From positions 1-39,423 of the IMG/VR virus record IMGVR_UViG_3300037520_002318: a stretch of DNA of 39,423 bases; one strand, written 5' to 3'. Shown here piece after piece: positions 14,439 through 21,499 of this stretch. Below the pieces are notes generated by a model. That model was not told where the DNA came from, searched no databases, and saw only the letters and a list, made by a program, of their open reading frames with translations. Both the position numbers and the translations under genes were made by a program. The DNA comes from a virus. The stretch's first letter is position 1. Every line of letters begins with the position of its first letter.

Positions 14439-15544
14439 AAAAAATAGCTTATATATCTGTTTATAGAGACGGCACTGGCTATGGAAACGCCGCTTGTGCA
14501 ATGATAGACTCAATTTCAAAAGCTGGCTATAATGTAAAGCCAGTATGGATTACTCTTAACGGTCATCCAAATATTAACAATGAAAAAATATCTAGTCTTG
14601 AAGATTCAGATCTTGACGATGTAGATGTTGTTATACAGCAATGCTTACCTTCAATGTTTGTGAGAATTGAAGGAGTTAAAAATATTGGCTATTTTTTCTG
14701 GGAGACTGATAGATTTATTGGCTCTGGATGGCAAAATGGCTGCAATATAATGGATGAAATATGGGTAAATACCGAAGAACAAAAGCAAGCTTGTGAAACT
14801 TCTGGGGTTTCGGTTCCCATTAAAATAGTTGATCAGCCAAAAAATATTGAATTGAACCATTTTGCTGGATTTAATTTTGAAAAATATGGAGTAGCAGACA
14901 AGTTTAGATTTTATTCGATATCTGATTTTTCGAATAAAAAAAATGTGAATGGTCTCGTGCATAGCTTTTTATCTGAATTTTCTGCCAATGATAATGTTTG
15001 TTTGGTTCTAAAAACTTATATAAGCAAACTAGCCGTAGAACAATCTAAAGAAGAAATTAAAAAAGTAATTTCTCAAATAAAAACCCAGATTGGTAAAAGG
15101 CCAGAAACATATCCAAGCATACTGCTAATACCAAAAATGCTATCTGACTACGAACTTCAAGGTTTAGAAAATGATTCTCATTGCTTTGTTTCTATGTCTA
15201 GAGGAGAGGGTGATAGCTTTCCAGTCGCTCAAGCTTATCTAAAGGGCAAACCAGTTGTTGCTCCTAATATATCTGGCATTAAAAAGAATAGCTTGTTAAA
15301 AGATATTTTGATTACTGATCTTAATTATAAAAAAGTCTTTGGAATGCAGAATGATAGTTCTGGATTTTATTACATGTGGGATGAAAACTGGATAGATCCT
15401 TCTACTACTCAAATGTGTGAAAAAATGAGATATGTATATGAAAACTATAATGAAGCTCTAGATATAGCTCAGATAAATAAAAAATACATTATTGATAGTT
15501 TTTCTATTGATGCTTGCGCTCAAAAAATGAAAGGTTTGATATGA
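14435..15544 (+). CDS. GT-B glycosyltransferase (GT4-like)
   Basis: A protein of 369 residues, ATGA-coupled to the previous transferase. The N-domain has KKIAYISVYRDGTGYGNAA (2-20) with the glycine-rich acceptor-side loop, IGYFFWETDRF (84-94) and MDEIWVNTEEQK (106-117). The C-domain begins around FRFYSISDFSNKKN (157-170), and the donor-binding segment is SMSRGEGDSFPVAQAYLKGK (253-272), where Glu258 matches the first Glu of the EX7E motif and Gln266 replaces the second. These are GT4 features. It probably transfers a hexose from a nucleotide sugar, but the substrate cannot be read from the sequence. Confidence 0.83.
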   Translation: MKKIAYISVYRDGTGYGNAACAMIDSISKAGYNVKPVWITLNGHPNINNEKISSLEDSDLDDVDVVIQQCLPSMFVRIEGVKNIGYFFWETDRFIGSGWQNGCNIMDEIWVNTEEQKQACETSGVSVPIKIVDQPKNIELNHFAGFNFEKYGVADKFRFYSISDFSNKKNVNGLVHSFLSEFSANDNVCLVLKTYISKLAVEQSKEEIKKVISQIKTQIGKRPETYPSILLIPKMLSDYELQGLENDSHCFVSMSRGEGDSFPVAQAYLKGKPVVAPNISGIKKNSLLKDILITDLNYKKVFGMQNDSSGFYYMWDENWIDPSTTQMCEKMRYVYENYNEALDIAQINKKYIIDSFSIDACAQKMKGLI

Positions 15545-16563
15545 ATCCAGTAAACTATATTGCAAATAAAATTAATAGAAGAAAAAAGAATAAATATAAC
15601 ATAGCTGCTTTAGCAACTCACGAATCTTATCAAGAAGCGCTAGCTAGAACGGGACATAATTTTTACATTATAAATCCCGAAAATGGTAAAAAATGGGAAG
15701 AGTCTTACAGAAAGCTTCCTTCAAATTGTGTTTTGATAAATAATTTTTATGAGCTGCCATATGATATAGACATTGTTCTTTCTCAAGAAAGAAATAGTCA
15801 GTTGTCAATTATTAATGGCTTTTCAAATGTTTCTAGAGTTCCTGTGATTAATATTGATCACACCGAGCCTGCAGGTGATAGGAATGTTATAGAAAACCTT
15901 AAAAAAATAAACAGCGATTTTAATGTATTTATTACTGAACATAACAAAAATACCTGGGGTAGCAGCAACGGGGCTGTAATAAATCACGGAATTGATACTA
16001 ATATTTTTAGGGGTTGGACCCCCAACAAAAAGAAGAGGGTTGTTTATATAGTCAACTTCTTAAAGGAAAGGGATTACGCTTGTGGCTGGAAGGAATGGGA
16101 ATATATTAAAAATAACGTTCAAAGAATAGATCCAGAGATAGATTTTATACTGATAGGCAGTAACCCTGGATTAAGTGAACCTATAAATGACCCTGCCACA
16201 ATAGCGAATATTCTATCTAACAGCTCTTGTTATTTAAACACGTCTAAATATTCTCCGCTTCCGATGTCTTTGCTTGAAGCCATGTCCGTAGGAATACCAA
16301 TTGTTTCAACAAGATATCAACAGGTCGCTGAAGTTTTAAACGATGAAAACTCTTTATCATCAAATGATTTGAATGTTTTGATTAAAAATATAGTAGATAT
16401 TTGTAACAACAATAGCAATTATATAAAAATTGGATCTGCCGCTAGAAAAACTGTATGCATAAATTATTCAATAGAAAAATTTGTTGATGCTTGGAATAAT
16501 TTATTTGACAAAGCCTACAATCTAAGACTTGGAAAAAAGCATGAAATATTTCATATCAAATAA
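15541..16563 (+). CDS. GT-B glycosyltransferase (GT4-like)
   Basis: The start at ATG 15541 gives 340 residues, chosen over an upstream in-frame ATG at 15514 because it makes the usual ATGA overlap and has AAAGG just upstream. The C-domain carries NHGIDTNIF (148-156, the link motif common in GT4), RVVYIVNFLKERDYACGW, ILIGSNPG, and SLLEAMSVGIPIVSTRYQQV (243-262) with the second Glu of the donor-site motif. The N-domain is shorter than usual. It is the third consecutive GT-B enzyme, so the island probably builds a multi-sugar structure or acts on several acceptors. The C-terminus overlaps the next gene by 23 bases. Confidence 0.82.
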   Translation: MNPVNYIANKINRRKKNKYNIAALATHESYQEALARTGHNFYIINPENGKKWEESYRKLPSNCVLINNFYELPYDIDIVLSQERNSQLSIINGFSNVSRVPVINIDHTEPAGDRNVIENLKKINSDFNVFITEHNKNTWGSSNGAVINHGIDTNIFRGWTPNKKKRVVYIVNFLKERDYACGWKEWEYIKNNVQRIDPEIDFILIGSNPGLSEPINDPATIANILSNSSCYLNTSKYSPLPMSLLEAMSVGIPIVSTRYQQVAEVLNDENSLSSNDLNVLIKNIVDICNNNSNYIKIGSAARKTVCINYSIEKFVDAWNNLFDKAYNLRLGKKHEIFHIK

Positions 16564-16948
16564 AATAGATAATTATTTAGATTTTAAAAAAATAACTATA
16601 GAGGACTTCTTAAAGCTTCCTGATGATAAGCAGATAGACTCTATTAGAATTTTTCCTGGAACTTTTGAATCCCTTAAGGATGCAGAGTCCTTACTTTCTA
16701 AAATTAGAAAAATATCATCAAATACCACAGAGATAGATTTATCTTTTATAAATATATACCAAATGTTTGTTGATGCTGCATATTTTAGACTTGATGTAGG
16801 TGTGGCTCATTTAGTTTGTAAAAATATAGAAACGCCATTCAATACAGCTGCTTCTATAAACTTTATCAGAAACGGCAAACTAAATATTAAAAAGTTTTGG
16901 TTTGAGGAAAATACAACTATACTAAGGGTAGACTGCTCAAATGAATAA
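16541..16948 (+). CDS. Unknown 135-residue protein in the glycosyltransferase island
   Basis: ATG 16541 is preferred over an in-frame TTG at 16529, and GGA lies about eight bases upstream. The product begins MKYFISNKIDNYLDF. The middle (about 30-85) is helix and strand alternation (IDSIRIFPGTFESLKDAESL, then TEIDLSFINIYQMF), and the end is strand-rich (KKFWFEENTTILRVDCSNE). I recognise no family; it lacks a SAM-binding glycine motif and a DxD motif. It sits between two transferases and overlaps the next gene by 8 bases, so it is probably an accessory of the sugar pathway. Confidence 0.7.
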   Translation: MKYFISNKIDNYLDFKKITIEDFLKLPDDKQIDSIRIFPGTFESLKDAESLLSKIRKISSNTTEIDLSFINIYQMFVDAAYFRLDVGVAHLVCKNIETPFNTAASINFIRNGKLNIKKFWFEENTTILRVDCSNE

Positions 16949-17651
16949 AAAATGCTCAGTAGTAATTCCTACTTACAATAATCAATTTTTTATTTCAAAC
17001 GCAATAAAGAGTGCTGTTAATCAAAATTACGATAAAAATTCTTATGAAATAATAGTCGTAGACGATGGAAGCAGTGACAATACAGATTCTGTAATGAAAA
17101 CAATTCTAGATTCTGTAGATGCAGATATAAAGTATTTTAAAAAGAAAAATGGAGGCACTGCTTCGGCAAGAAATCTTGGCGTGTCTAAAGCTAGTGGTGA
17201 GTATATAGCGTTTTTAGACGCGGATGATACATATACTCCCAATAAACTAAATATGTCCATAGATGTTTTAGATAAGTACTATAATGTGGGCATTGTATAC
17301 TCAGACTACGTTGAAAAGTATCCAGATCACAGCGTTATAAGACTAAAAGAAAATTTTAATATAGAAAAGCTGTACAATCAATGTATAATCTCAACTAATT
17401 CTGTAGTCAAAAAAGAAGCGCTAGAAAAAGTCGGAGGCTTTGACGAATCTTTCCGTTACGTAGAAGATTACGATTTGTGGTGTAGAATTGTTATGTCTGG
17501 CTTTTTTGCGTTCAGACTACCTGAAGTTCTTTTTATCTATAATTCACACCCGCAAAGTAAAACTAACGTAACTAATCATGATAAAATTAATCCTGAATGG
17601 GCTAAGATAAGAGAAAGAATTTTAAAAAATGAATGGCTTATTAAACGCTAA
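16941..17651 (+). CDS. GT2-type (GT-A) glycosyltransferase
   Basis: A family-2 transferase of 236 residues. It opens CSVVIPTYNNQFFISNAIKS (5-24), then has IIVVDDGSSDNTDS (37-50) with the nucleotide-binding Asp, NGGTASARNLG (70-80), and FLDADD (91-96) with the metal-binding DxD. A later YVEDYDLWCRI places the acidic ED pair and the W-containing motif of the catalytic site. It would transfer a sugar from a UDP- or GDP-sugar. Length is normal for a single-domain GT2 with no membrane anchor, so it acts in the cytoplasm. It is the fourth transferase of the island and overlaps both neighbours. Confidence 0.92.
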   Translation: MNKKCSVVIPTYNNQFFISNAIKSAVNQNYDKNSYEIIVVDDGSSDNTDSVMKTILDSVDADIKYFKKKNGGTASARNLGVSKASGEYIAFLDADDTYTPNKLNMSIDVLDKYYNVGIVYSDYVEKYPDHSVIRLKENFNIEKLYNQCIISTNSVVKKEALEKVGGFDESFRYVEDYDLWCRIVMSGFFAFRLPEVLFIYNSHPQSKTNVTNHDKINPEWAKIRERILKNEWLIKR

Positions 17652-18147
17652 TCCTATTTCAGAAACATTTTTAATCGGTTCAAGGTTTCCAACAACTGCT
17701 TCAATTGCTATACTTTTGGATAATTTAAGGTCTCAGGAGTATTATCAATTGGCTCACAGCGTATATGCTAAAAATTCATATGATTATGACATATGCGTAT
17801 TTTCTGCCGATTTAAATAAACCGATCGTAGCTGCTCCTTTTGGTGTTTTTTATAACCATATGATAGAGCAATACAATGGTTCAGTTTTATGTTTAACTAT
17901 ACGTGGAGCAATAAATGCTTTTGAGTGTGGTTCAATATTTAATAAGAAGATATGGTATATATCCGATATTTCAGAAATAAGAACGCTAGAGCCTAGTATA
18001 GAAAAGCTTGTTGATTTTTTTGATCATGTAATATTTACTAGTGATATTGTCAAAACTGTTTTTGAAAGCGTATATCCTAACCTAAATAGAGATAAAATGG
18101 AAGTTTGTGATTTTAGTCTTCAAAGCTTAGAAAAGTATTGGATTTAA
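17629..18147 (+). CDS. Unknown protein at the end of the glycosyltransferase island
   Basis: A protein of 172 residues starting inside the GT2 gene (23-base overlap). It has alternating hydrophobic strands and helices (YDYDICVFSADLNKP, then GSVLCLTIRGAINAF, then KKIWYISDISE, then DHVIFTSDIVKTVFESVYP). This looks like one Rossmann-type domain, similar in style to the N-half of a GT-B enzyme but without a donor domain. It could be an acceptor-binding or regulatory partner of the transferases, or the remnant of a larger enzyme. No catalytic motif is identified. Confidence 0.65.
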   Translation: MNGLLNANPISETFLIGSRFPTTASIAILLDNLRSQEYYQLAHSVYAKNSYDYDICVFSADLNKPIVAAPFGVFYNHMIEQYNGSVLCLTIRGAINAFECGSIFNKKIWYISDISEIRTLEPSIEKLVDFFDHVIFTSDIVKTVFESVYPNLNRDKMEVCDFSLQSLEKYWI

Positions 18148-18148
18148 T

Positions 18149-18955
18149 ATGAAAAAATTAGAAATTGTAAATCAACTTTTACTAAAAAATGCTGACCTTA
18201 ACGCGGAAGATTTAGGTAAACTTAAAGTTAAGGAGCTAGAAAAGATGTTGAATAATTCTAGTAATCAAGAAGTTCTTGAAGATAAAGGTATTACAAAAAC
18301 AGAAACAGATAAAGACTGGTCTGATTACGTAATGACTTTCTTTACCGAAGATGAGCTTAAGCAAAACATGCCTACTTGTGATGGGCTTAGAAGAGTTTTT
18401 AAGCTTTTGGTGGGCGATATAGTGACTTCTGAGATGGGCGTATTAAAGGCTCCTACCACTTTAGATCCAACCGCGTCCGTACTTTGCACAATAATTTATA
18501 TCAAGCACGGTCAATCTTTAGAGAGAAAGATTTCAGACGTTTTTGACGTCAATCAAGATAACACTCCTTGGCCTTACTGCAAATCTAGCGTTGGTACAGC
18601 GGCCACGAAAGCTGAGGCTAGAGCTCTCAGAAAGGGCCTAGGTCTAGTTAGAATTTATTCAGCAGAAGAAATACAAGAAGGATTGAATGCTGATGAACTT
18701 CAAATGCAAAACCAAGAGTCAAATAGACCAATTTCTGACAGTGCGAGAATAGCAATCAGTACAATGTCTAACAAGTTAGGCCTTAATCCAAGTAAATTAA
18801 TTAATTATATGGGCATTAATAAAGATGATACTTCAATGCTTTCATATTCTGAATCACATTTAGTCTTAGCTAAATTAAACGCTTTTTCTAGAGGTGAATC
18901 TAATGGAGGAGAAAGTGTGCCATCTTCAATTAAATCAAATGAGATAATACTATGA
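18149..18955 (+). CDS. Candidate single-strand annealing protein (Rad52/Erf-like pattern)
   Basis: A protein of 268 residues. Residues 1-36 are helical and end LGKLKVKELEKML, resembling a SAP-like DNA-binding helix pair. The core (about 75-170) has a beta meander, ILCTIIYIKHG-like strand then GQSLERKISDVFDV, followed by SSVGTAATKAEARALRKGLG (147-166). That is the arrangement of Rad52/Sak/Erf-type annealing proteins, where a strand pair with a GxxxE element is followed by an AxTxAxxRALRxxLG helix. A helical C-terminal region (195-255) follows. The role would be ssDNA annealing in recombination, complementing the UvsX-type recombinase. Assignment is by pattern only; an ssDNA-binding protein of another family is the alternative. 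Confidence 0.55.
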   Translation: MKKLEIVNQLLLKNADLNAEDLGKLKVKELEKMLNNSSNQEVLEDKGITKTETDKDWSDYVMTFFTEDELKQNMPTCDGLRRVFKLLVGDIVTSEMGVLKAPTTLDPTASVLCTIIYIKHGQSLERKISDVFDVNQDNTPWPYCKSSVGTAATKAEARALRKGLGLVRIYSAEEIQEGLNADELQMQNQESNRPISDSARIAISTMSNKLGLNPSKLINYMGINKDDTSMLSYSESHLVLAKLNAFSRGESNGGESVPSSIKSNEIIL

Positions 18956-19440
18956 AAAAGTATAACCCTTCTTATAAGATATATAAACCAGGTCATAAGG
19001 ATCACTCTAAAGGTTCGGCTACTTCTTGGGAATATAATCAAAATACTAAAAACTTCTTTTTAACTATCGCAAAACAGAATCAAGAAAAAGATAGCGGAGG
19101 AAACCCTTCCTTTTCTTGGAAAGAAAACTCAGAAACAGTCAAGCTAGATTTAGAGGAGTTGGCAGAAATTATATTAGTTTTTTCAGCTAAAAAGAATCAT
19201 CTTGGAAATCCAGATGGAACTACTCAAAAAGGAAAAGGGCTTTTTCATCAGACAAAAGATGGAAATACGATACTAAAAATTTATCAAATTGACACTAGTG
19301 GAGAGTTGTCTTTTGGTCTTGAAATAAGCTCTAAAAAAGAGTCTGGGGCGTTTTGGTCTGGACAAAGAATTACCTTGACAGAAGCCAAGGTAATTAGTAT
19401 TTTGTGTGAAAAGGCTATAGCTGAATCTATATTTCAGTGA
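18952..19440 (+). CDS. Possible PC4/Whirly-like ssDNA-binding protein
   Basis: A protein of 162 residues, ATGA-coupled to the annealing-protein candidate and last in the plus-strand run. The sequence alternates strands with polar turns: NFFLTIAKQ, SFSWKENSETVKLDLEELAE (53-72), IILVFSAKKNH, KGLFHQTKDGNTILKIYQID (95-114), ELSFGLEISSKK, then a terminal helix ITLTEAKVISILCEKAIAES. A curved antiparallel sheet packed by a C-terminal helix is the PC4/Whirly layout of ssDNA-binding and transcription-coactivator proteins. This is inference from pattern. It could act in late transcription or with the upstream annealing protein. Confidence 0.5.
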   Translation: MKKYNPSYKIYKPGHKDHSKGSATSWEYNQNTKNFFLTIAKQNQEKDSGGNPSFSWKENSETVKLDLEELAEIILVFSAKKNHLGNPDGTTQKGKGLFHQTKDGNTILKIYQIDTSGELSFGLEISSKKESGAFWSGQRITLTEAKVISILCEKAIAESIFQ

Positions 19441-19449
19441 ATTACTGAA
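19433..19449. terminator. Weak symmetrical hairpin at the convergent junction
   Basis: TTCAGT (19433-19438), loop GAATT and ACTGAA (19444-19449) form a perfect 6-bp inverted repeat spanning both stop codons of the convergent genes (TGA at 19438-19440 on plus, TAA read from 19444-19442 on minus). Only one base separates the two genes. No T-run follows on either side, so it would be a poor intrinsic terminator. Its position is what suggests a bidirectional role. Confidence 0.25.
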
Positions 19450-19912
19450 TCATATCCATAGTTATTTTAGGAGTAGCTGGCATTGGACTCTTGCTCATCG
19501 GCATAGATGAGCTGTGTCCATTTTGGTTGTCGCTTAACATGTACTGATTTGCTGAGACTATATAATCAGTAGCCAAAGTTACTTTGCTAACCATCCACTC
19601 TTCAACTTCCATAGATCCGCTAATAGCATCTAGCATTTGCTGAGCGTTTCGAATAAGAGTCTTAAGATCTGATTTTATCATTTCAGCAGCTTCAGAAGAC
19701 TCTTCTTCTATTTCTGGCATTTCAGTAGGCATTTGCATAGGCATTGATCCATTCATTGTGCTAGATGGAGCTGTTCCTTGCATTAAATCACCTAATTCTC
19801 CGCCTTGCATTTGTTGTCCCATAGGCATAACATCGCCCATCTGGGCTGGTCCTCCCATAATGACCGAAGATTCCATTATCTGAGCTTTTAATTTTTCTAT
19901 TAAATTATTCAT
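19442..19912 (-). CDS. Met-rich probable virion-associated protein
   Basis: A protein of 156 residues, promoter-proximal to its own leader but last gene of the minus-strand run. The first half is low-complexity and very rich in Met, Gln, Gly and Pro (for example GGPAQMGDVMPMGQQMQGG). The second half holds a compact helical domain, LKTLIRNAQQMLDAISGS, followed by EEWMVSKVTLATDYIVSANQ. An acidic-Trp-x-x-SK-x-x-x-A-x-DY helix of this kind recurs in small virion or scaffold-associated proteins of tailed phages. The C-terminus is again Met/Pro/Ser-rich. A GTGTAT element lies 20 bases upstream of its start, suggesting separate expression. Precise function unknown. Confidence 0.7.
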   Translation of the reverse strand: MNNLIEKLKAQIMESSVIMGGPAQMGDVMPMGQQMQGGELGDLMQGTAPSSTMNGSMPMQMPTEMPEIEEESSEAAEMIKSDLKTLIRNAQQMLDAISGSMEVEEWMVSKVTLATDYIVSANQYMLSDNQNGHSSSMPMSKSPMPATPKITMDMIQ

Positions 19913-19932
19913 TTTTTTAAAACCTTTATATG

Positions 19933-19938
19933 ATACAC
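19933..19938 (-). promoter_or_regulatory. GTGTAT element before the Met-rich gene
   Basis: The minus strand reads TTAGTGTATCATATAAAGG, 20 bases upstream of the start at 19912, inside a 42-base gap. The same hexamer precedes at least four other minus-strand genes. Proposed as a late promoter or leader element. Confidence 0.45.
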
Positions 19939-19954
19939 TAATAATTATAGCTTC

Positions 19955-20167
19955 TTAACCCTTTATTACGTTGCTTATAAACGTGACTCCTATAGAAATA
20001 ATCACGGCGACTATAGCTGAACCAAAATACATTTTTGTTTTTAAAATTGCTATTTCTTCTTTTATGGAAGATAGCTCATTTTCAATCTTAGAAAGTCTTT
20101 CATTGCTTCTTGTAAGCTCCGCTAAAATTAGTTTTTTGTATTCAAGCCAACCATTTTCTTCGCCCAT
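19955..20167 (-). CDS. XhlA-like small membrane protein (coiled coil plus one TM)
   Basis: A protein of 70 residues. Residues about 8-45 form a heptad-type coiled coil (LTRSNERLSKIENELSSIKE), followed by one hydrophobic transmembrane helix at 47-66 (MYFGSAIVAVIISIGVTFIS) and a short basic end. This is the layout of XhlA of Bacillus PBSX, a holin-associated membrane protein, and of other small phage membrane proteins. A lysis or membrane-anchoring role is therefore plausible. No endolysin gene is visible next to it, which weakens the lysis reading. It has its own GTGTAT element 23 bases upstream. Confidence 0.65.
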   Translation of the reverse strand: MGEENGWLEYKKLILAELTRSNERLSKIENELSSIKEEIAILKTKMYFGSAIVAVIISIGVTFISNVIKG

Positions 20168-20174
20168 AAAAGCC

Positions 20175-20840
20175 TCATATGTATTCTATAATACACGAAA
20201 TGCTCATATATGGAGCATTTGATGGATATTTAGGTTCTACAGATATAGCAATATGCCAGTCATGAATTTTTTGCGGACTTCCTGAGGACGATATATTTCC
20301 ATTAATCCCACTTGGTCCTGGATTTTTGGAAAGTTCTAAGAAAGCATTCATCTTATTAGATAGCGTGGCCCAATTAGCACTTCCACTTCCTGCGCCATTA
20401 AAATTAATTCCAGTATTGCATATTTCTGCAACATATATATTTACAGAGTCTGAAGACACGGTTTGTATTTTATTGCCAACTCCAGAGGCTGTTAGTTTTG
20501 CAGAAGTTACATTGTAATTAGTAACTCCGCTAGGATCTCCGAAATTAATGTTTAAAACTGCGCACCAATTTGGTATTTCAGTCAGAGGAGATTCGACATC
20601 TTTTGCTGTGTCATTATAAATGATGGCTTTTGAAGAATCACTCTTTTGGATGTTATTTATATTGCGGTAAAATTTGGAGGAGAAAACATCAATTAAATAA
20701 GTCCTGTCCTGCTGCGTTCCAACTCTAATTAAATTATTATTTCCCGTAGAACCAAAACCTATATCATAACCATCAAAATTATTATAAGTTATTGAAGATC
20801 CATTAAATCCTATGTATCTGTAAATAAGCGATAAAGCCAT
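20175..20840 (-). CDS. Virion protein, paralogue of the adjacent upstream gene
   Basis: A beta-rich protein of 221 residues with no signal or membrane segment. It shares an ordered set of motifs with the protein encoded immediately upstream (20840-21484): QDRTYLID versus QDRTFLTN, PNWCAVLNINFGDPS versus PNYKSTLNIKFADTS, PGPSGI versus PGLSGI, HDWHIAISVEP versus HDWYICLSATP, and the ending CIIEYI versus FSVEYL. The two are coupled by a TAATG overlap at 20838-20842. Position at the end of the tail module suggests a fibre, decoration or baseplate-attached protein. Family unknown. Confidence 0.8.
   Translation of the reverse strand: MALSLIYRYIGFNGSSITYNNFDGYDIGFGSTGNNNLIRVGTQQDRTYLIDVFSSKFYRNINNIQKSDSSKAIIYNDTAKDVESPLTEIPNWCAVLNINFGDPSGVTNYNVTSAKLTASGVGNKIQTVSSDSVNIYVAEICNTGINFNGAGSGSANWATLSNKMNAFLELSKNPGPSGINGNISSSGSPQKIHDWHIAISVEPKYPSNAPYMSISCIIEYI
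20191..20196 (-). promoter_or_regulatory. GTGTAT element before the XhlA-like gene
   Basis: The minus strand reads CGTGTATTATAGAATAC, 23 bases upstream of the start at 20167 and inside the last codons of the preceding gene. Part of the hexamer can pair in a 5-bp stem GTATT/AATAC (20181-20194). Same hexamer as the other minus-strand sites. Confidence 0.45.
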
Positions 20841-21484
20841 TATAAATATTCAACAGAAAAATACAAACCAAAAGACGTATGAGATCCTATCCCTGTAGGA
20901 GTAGCTGACAAACAAATATACCAGTCGTGAACGGTTGAATATGTATTTGATCCGCTAGGTCTTATACCGCTAAGACCAGGACTATCTATAAGCGATAGGT
21001 ACGGAGCACTTCCGCTACATGGAACCCATGAAGAAGAACCTGAACCTTCTACGGATTGGCTTGTTTCTGGATGTACTACTTCGCAAGCTTGGCAAATTAC
21101 TCCAACTGGCCCGTTATTAATATTGGACCTATCATATACTTGAACTTTTGCGTTTTGCGTCCTTACTGAACTTGTATCTGCAAATTTTATATTTAAAGTT
21201 GATTTATAATTTGGAATATACTTAATCCATAGAGTAGCGTCATTTACTCCGCCTCTAGAAATGATAGCTCCTGTTGGATTAGAATATTTTACGTTATCCA
21301 TTTCAGCGCCGACAGTTGTACCATTCGCGTTAGTTAAAAAAGTTCTATCTTGGTATTCATTTATTCTTACGCTAGAAAAAGCTCCTGCATTTCCAAAAAA
21401 ACCTATTCCAGAACCAGCAAATGACTGTGATCCGCTATTTATAGCCCCTAAACCTTCATTAGAATAAAATGTTACTGTTGCCAT
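20840..21484 (-). CDS. Virion protein, first copy of the paralogous pair
   Basis: A protein of 214 residues, rich in Ser, Gly, Asn and Thr and predicted beta-sandwich-like. It begins MATVTFYSNEGLGAINSGS and ends YFSVEYL. Motifs shared in order with the following gene show tandem duplication. It has two close cysteines (ICQAC), unusual in a virion protein of this kind, and the second copy has only a single Cys near that point. A GTGTAT element stands eight bases before the start. Tail fibre or surface protein is the best guess. Confidence 0.8.
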   Translation of the reverse strand: MATVTFYSNEGLGAINSGSQSFAGSGIGFFGNAGAFSSVRINEYQDRTFLTNANGTTVGAEMDNVKYSNPTGAIISRGGVNDATLWIKYIPNYKSTLNIKFADTSSVRTQNAKVQVYDRSNINNGPVGVICQACEVVHPETSQSVEGSGSSSWVPCSGSAPYLSLIDSPGLSGIRPSGSNTYSTVHDWYICLSATPTGIGSHTSFGLYFSVEYL

Positions 21485-21492
21485 ATAAAACT

Positions 21493-21498
21493 ATACAC
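21493..21498 (-). promoter_or_regulatory. GTGTAT element before the paralogous pair
   Basis: The minus strand reads AAAGTGTATAGTTTTATATGG in a 15-base gap, with the hexamer only eight bases upstream of the start at 21484. If it is a -10-type promoter the transcript would be nearly leaderless, which makes this site the least typical of the set. Confidence 0.35.
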
Positions 21499-21499
21499 T

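Noticed and set aside
15514-15541. Upstream ATG at 15514 as start of the third GT-B gene
   Set aside because: It would overlap the previous gene by 31 bases without a good ribosome site, whereas ATG 15541 forms the standard ATGA overlap and has AAAGG upstream.
16529-16541. TTG starts at 16529 (plus) and 35057 (minus)
   Set aside because: Each has an in-frame ATG 12 bases later, so the ATG starts were used.
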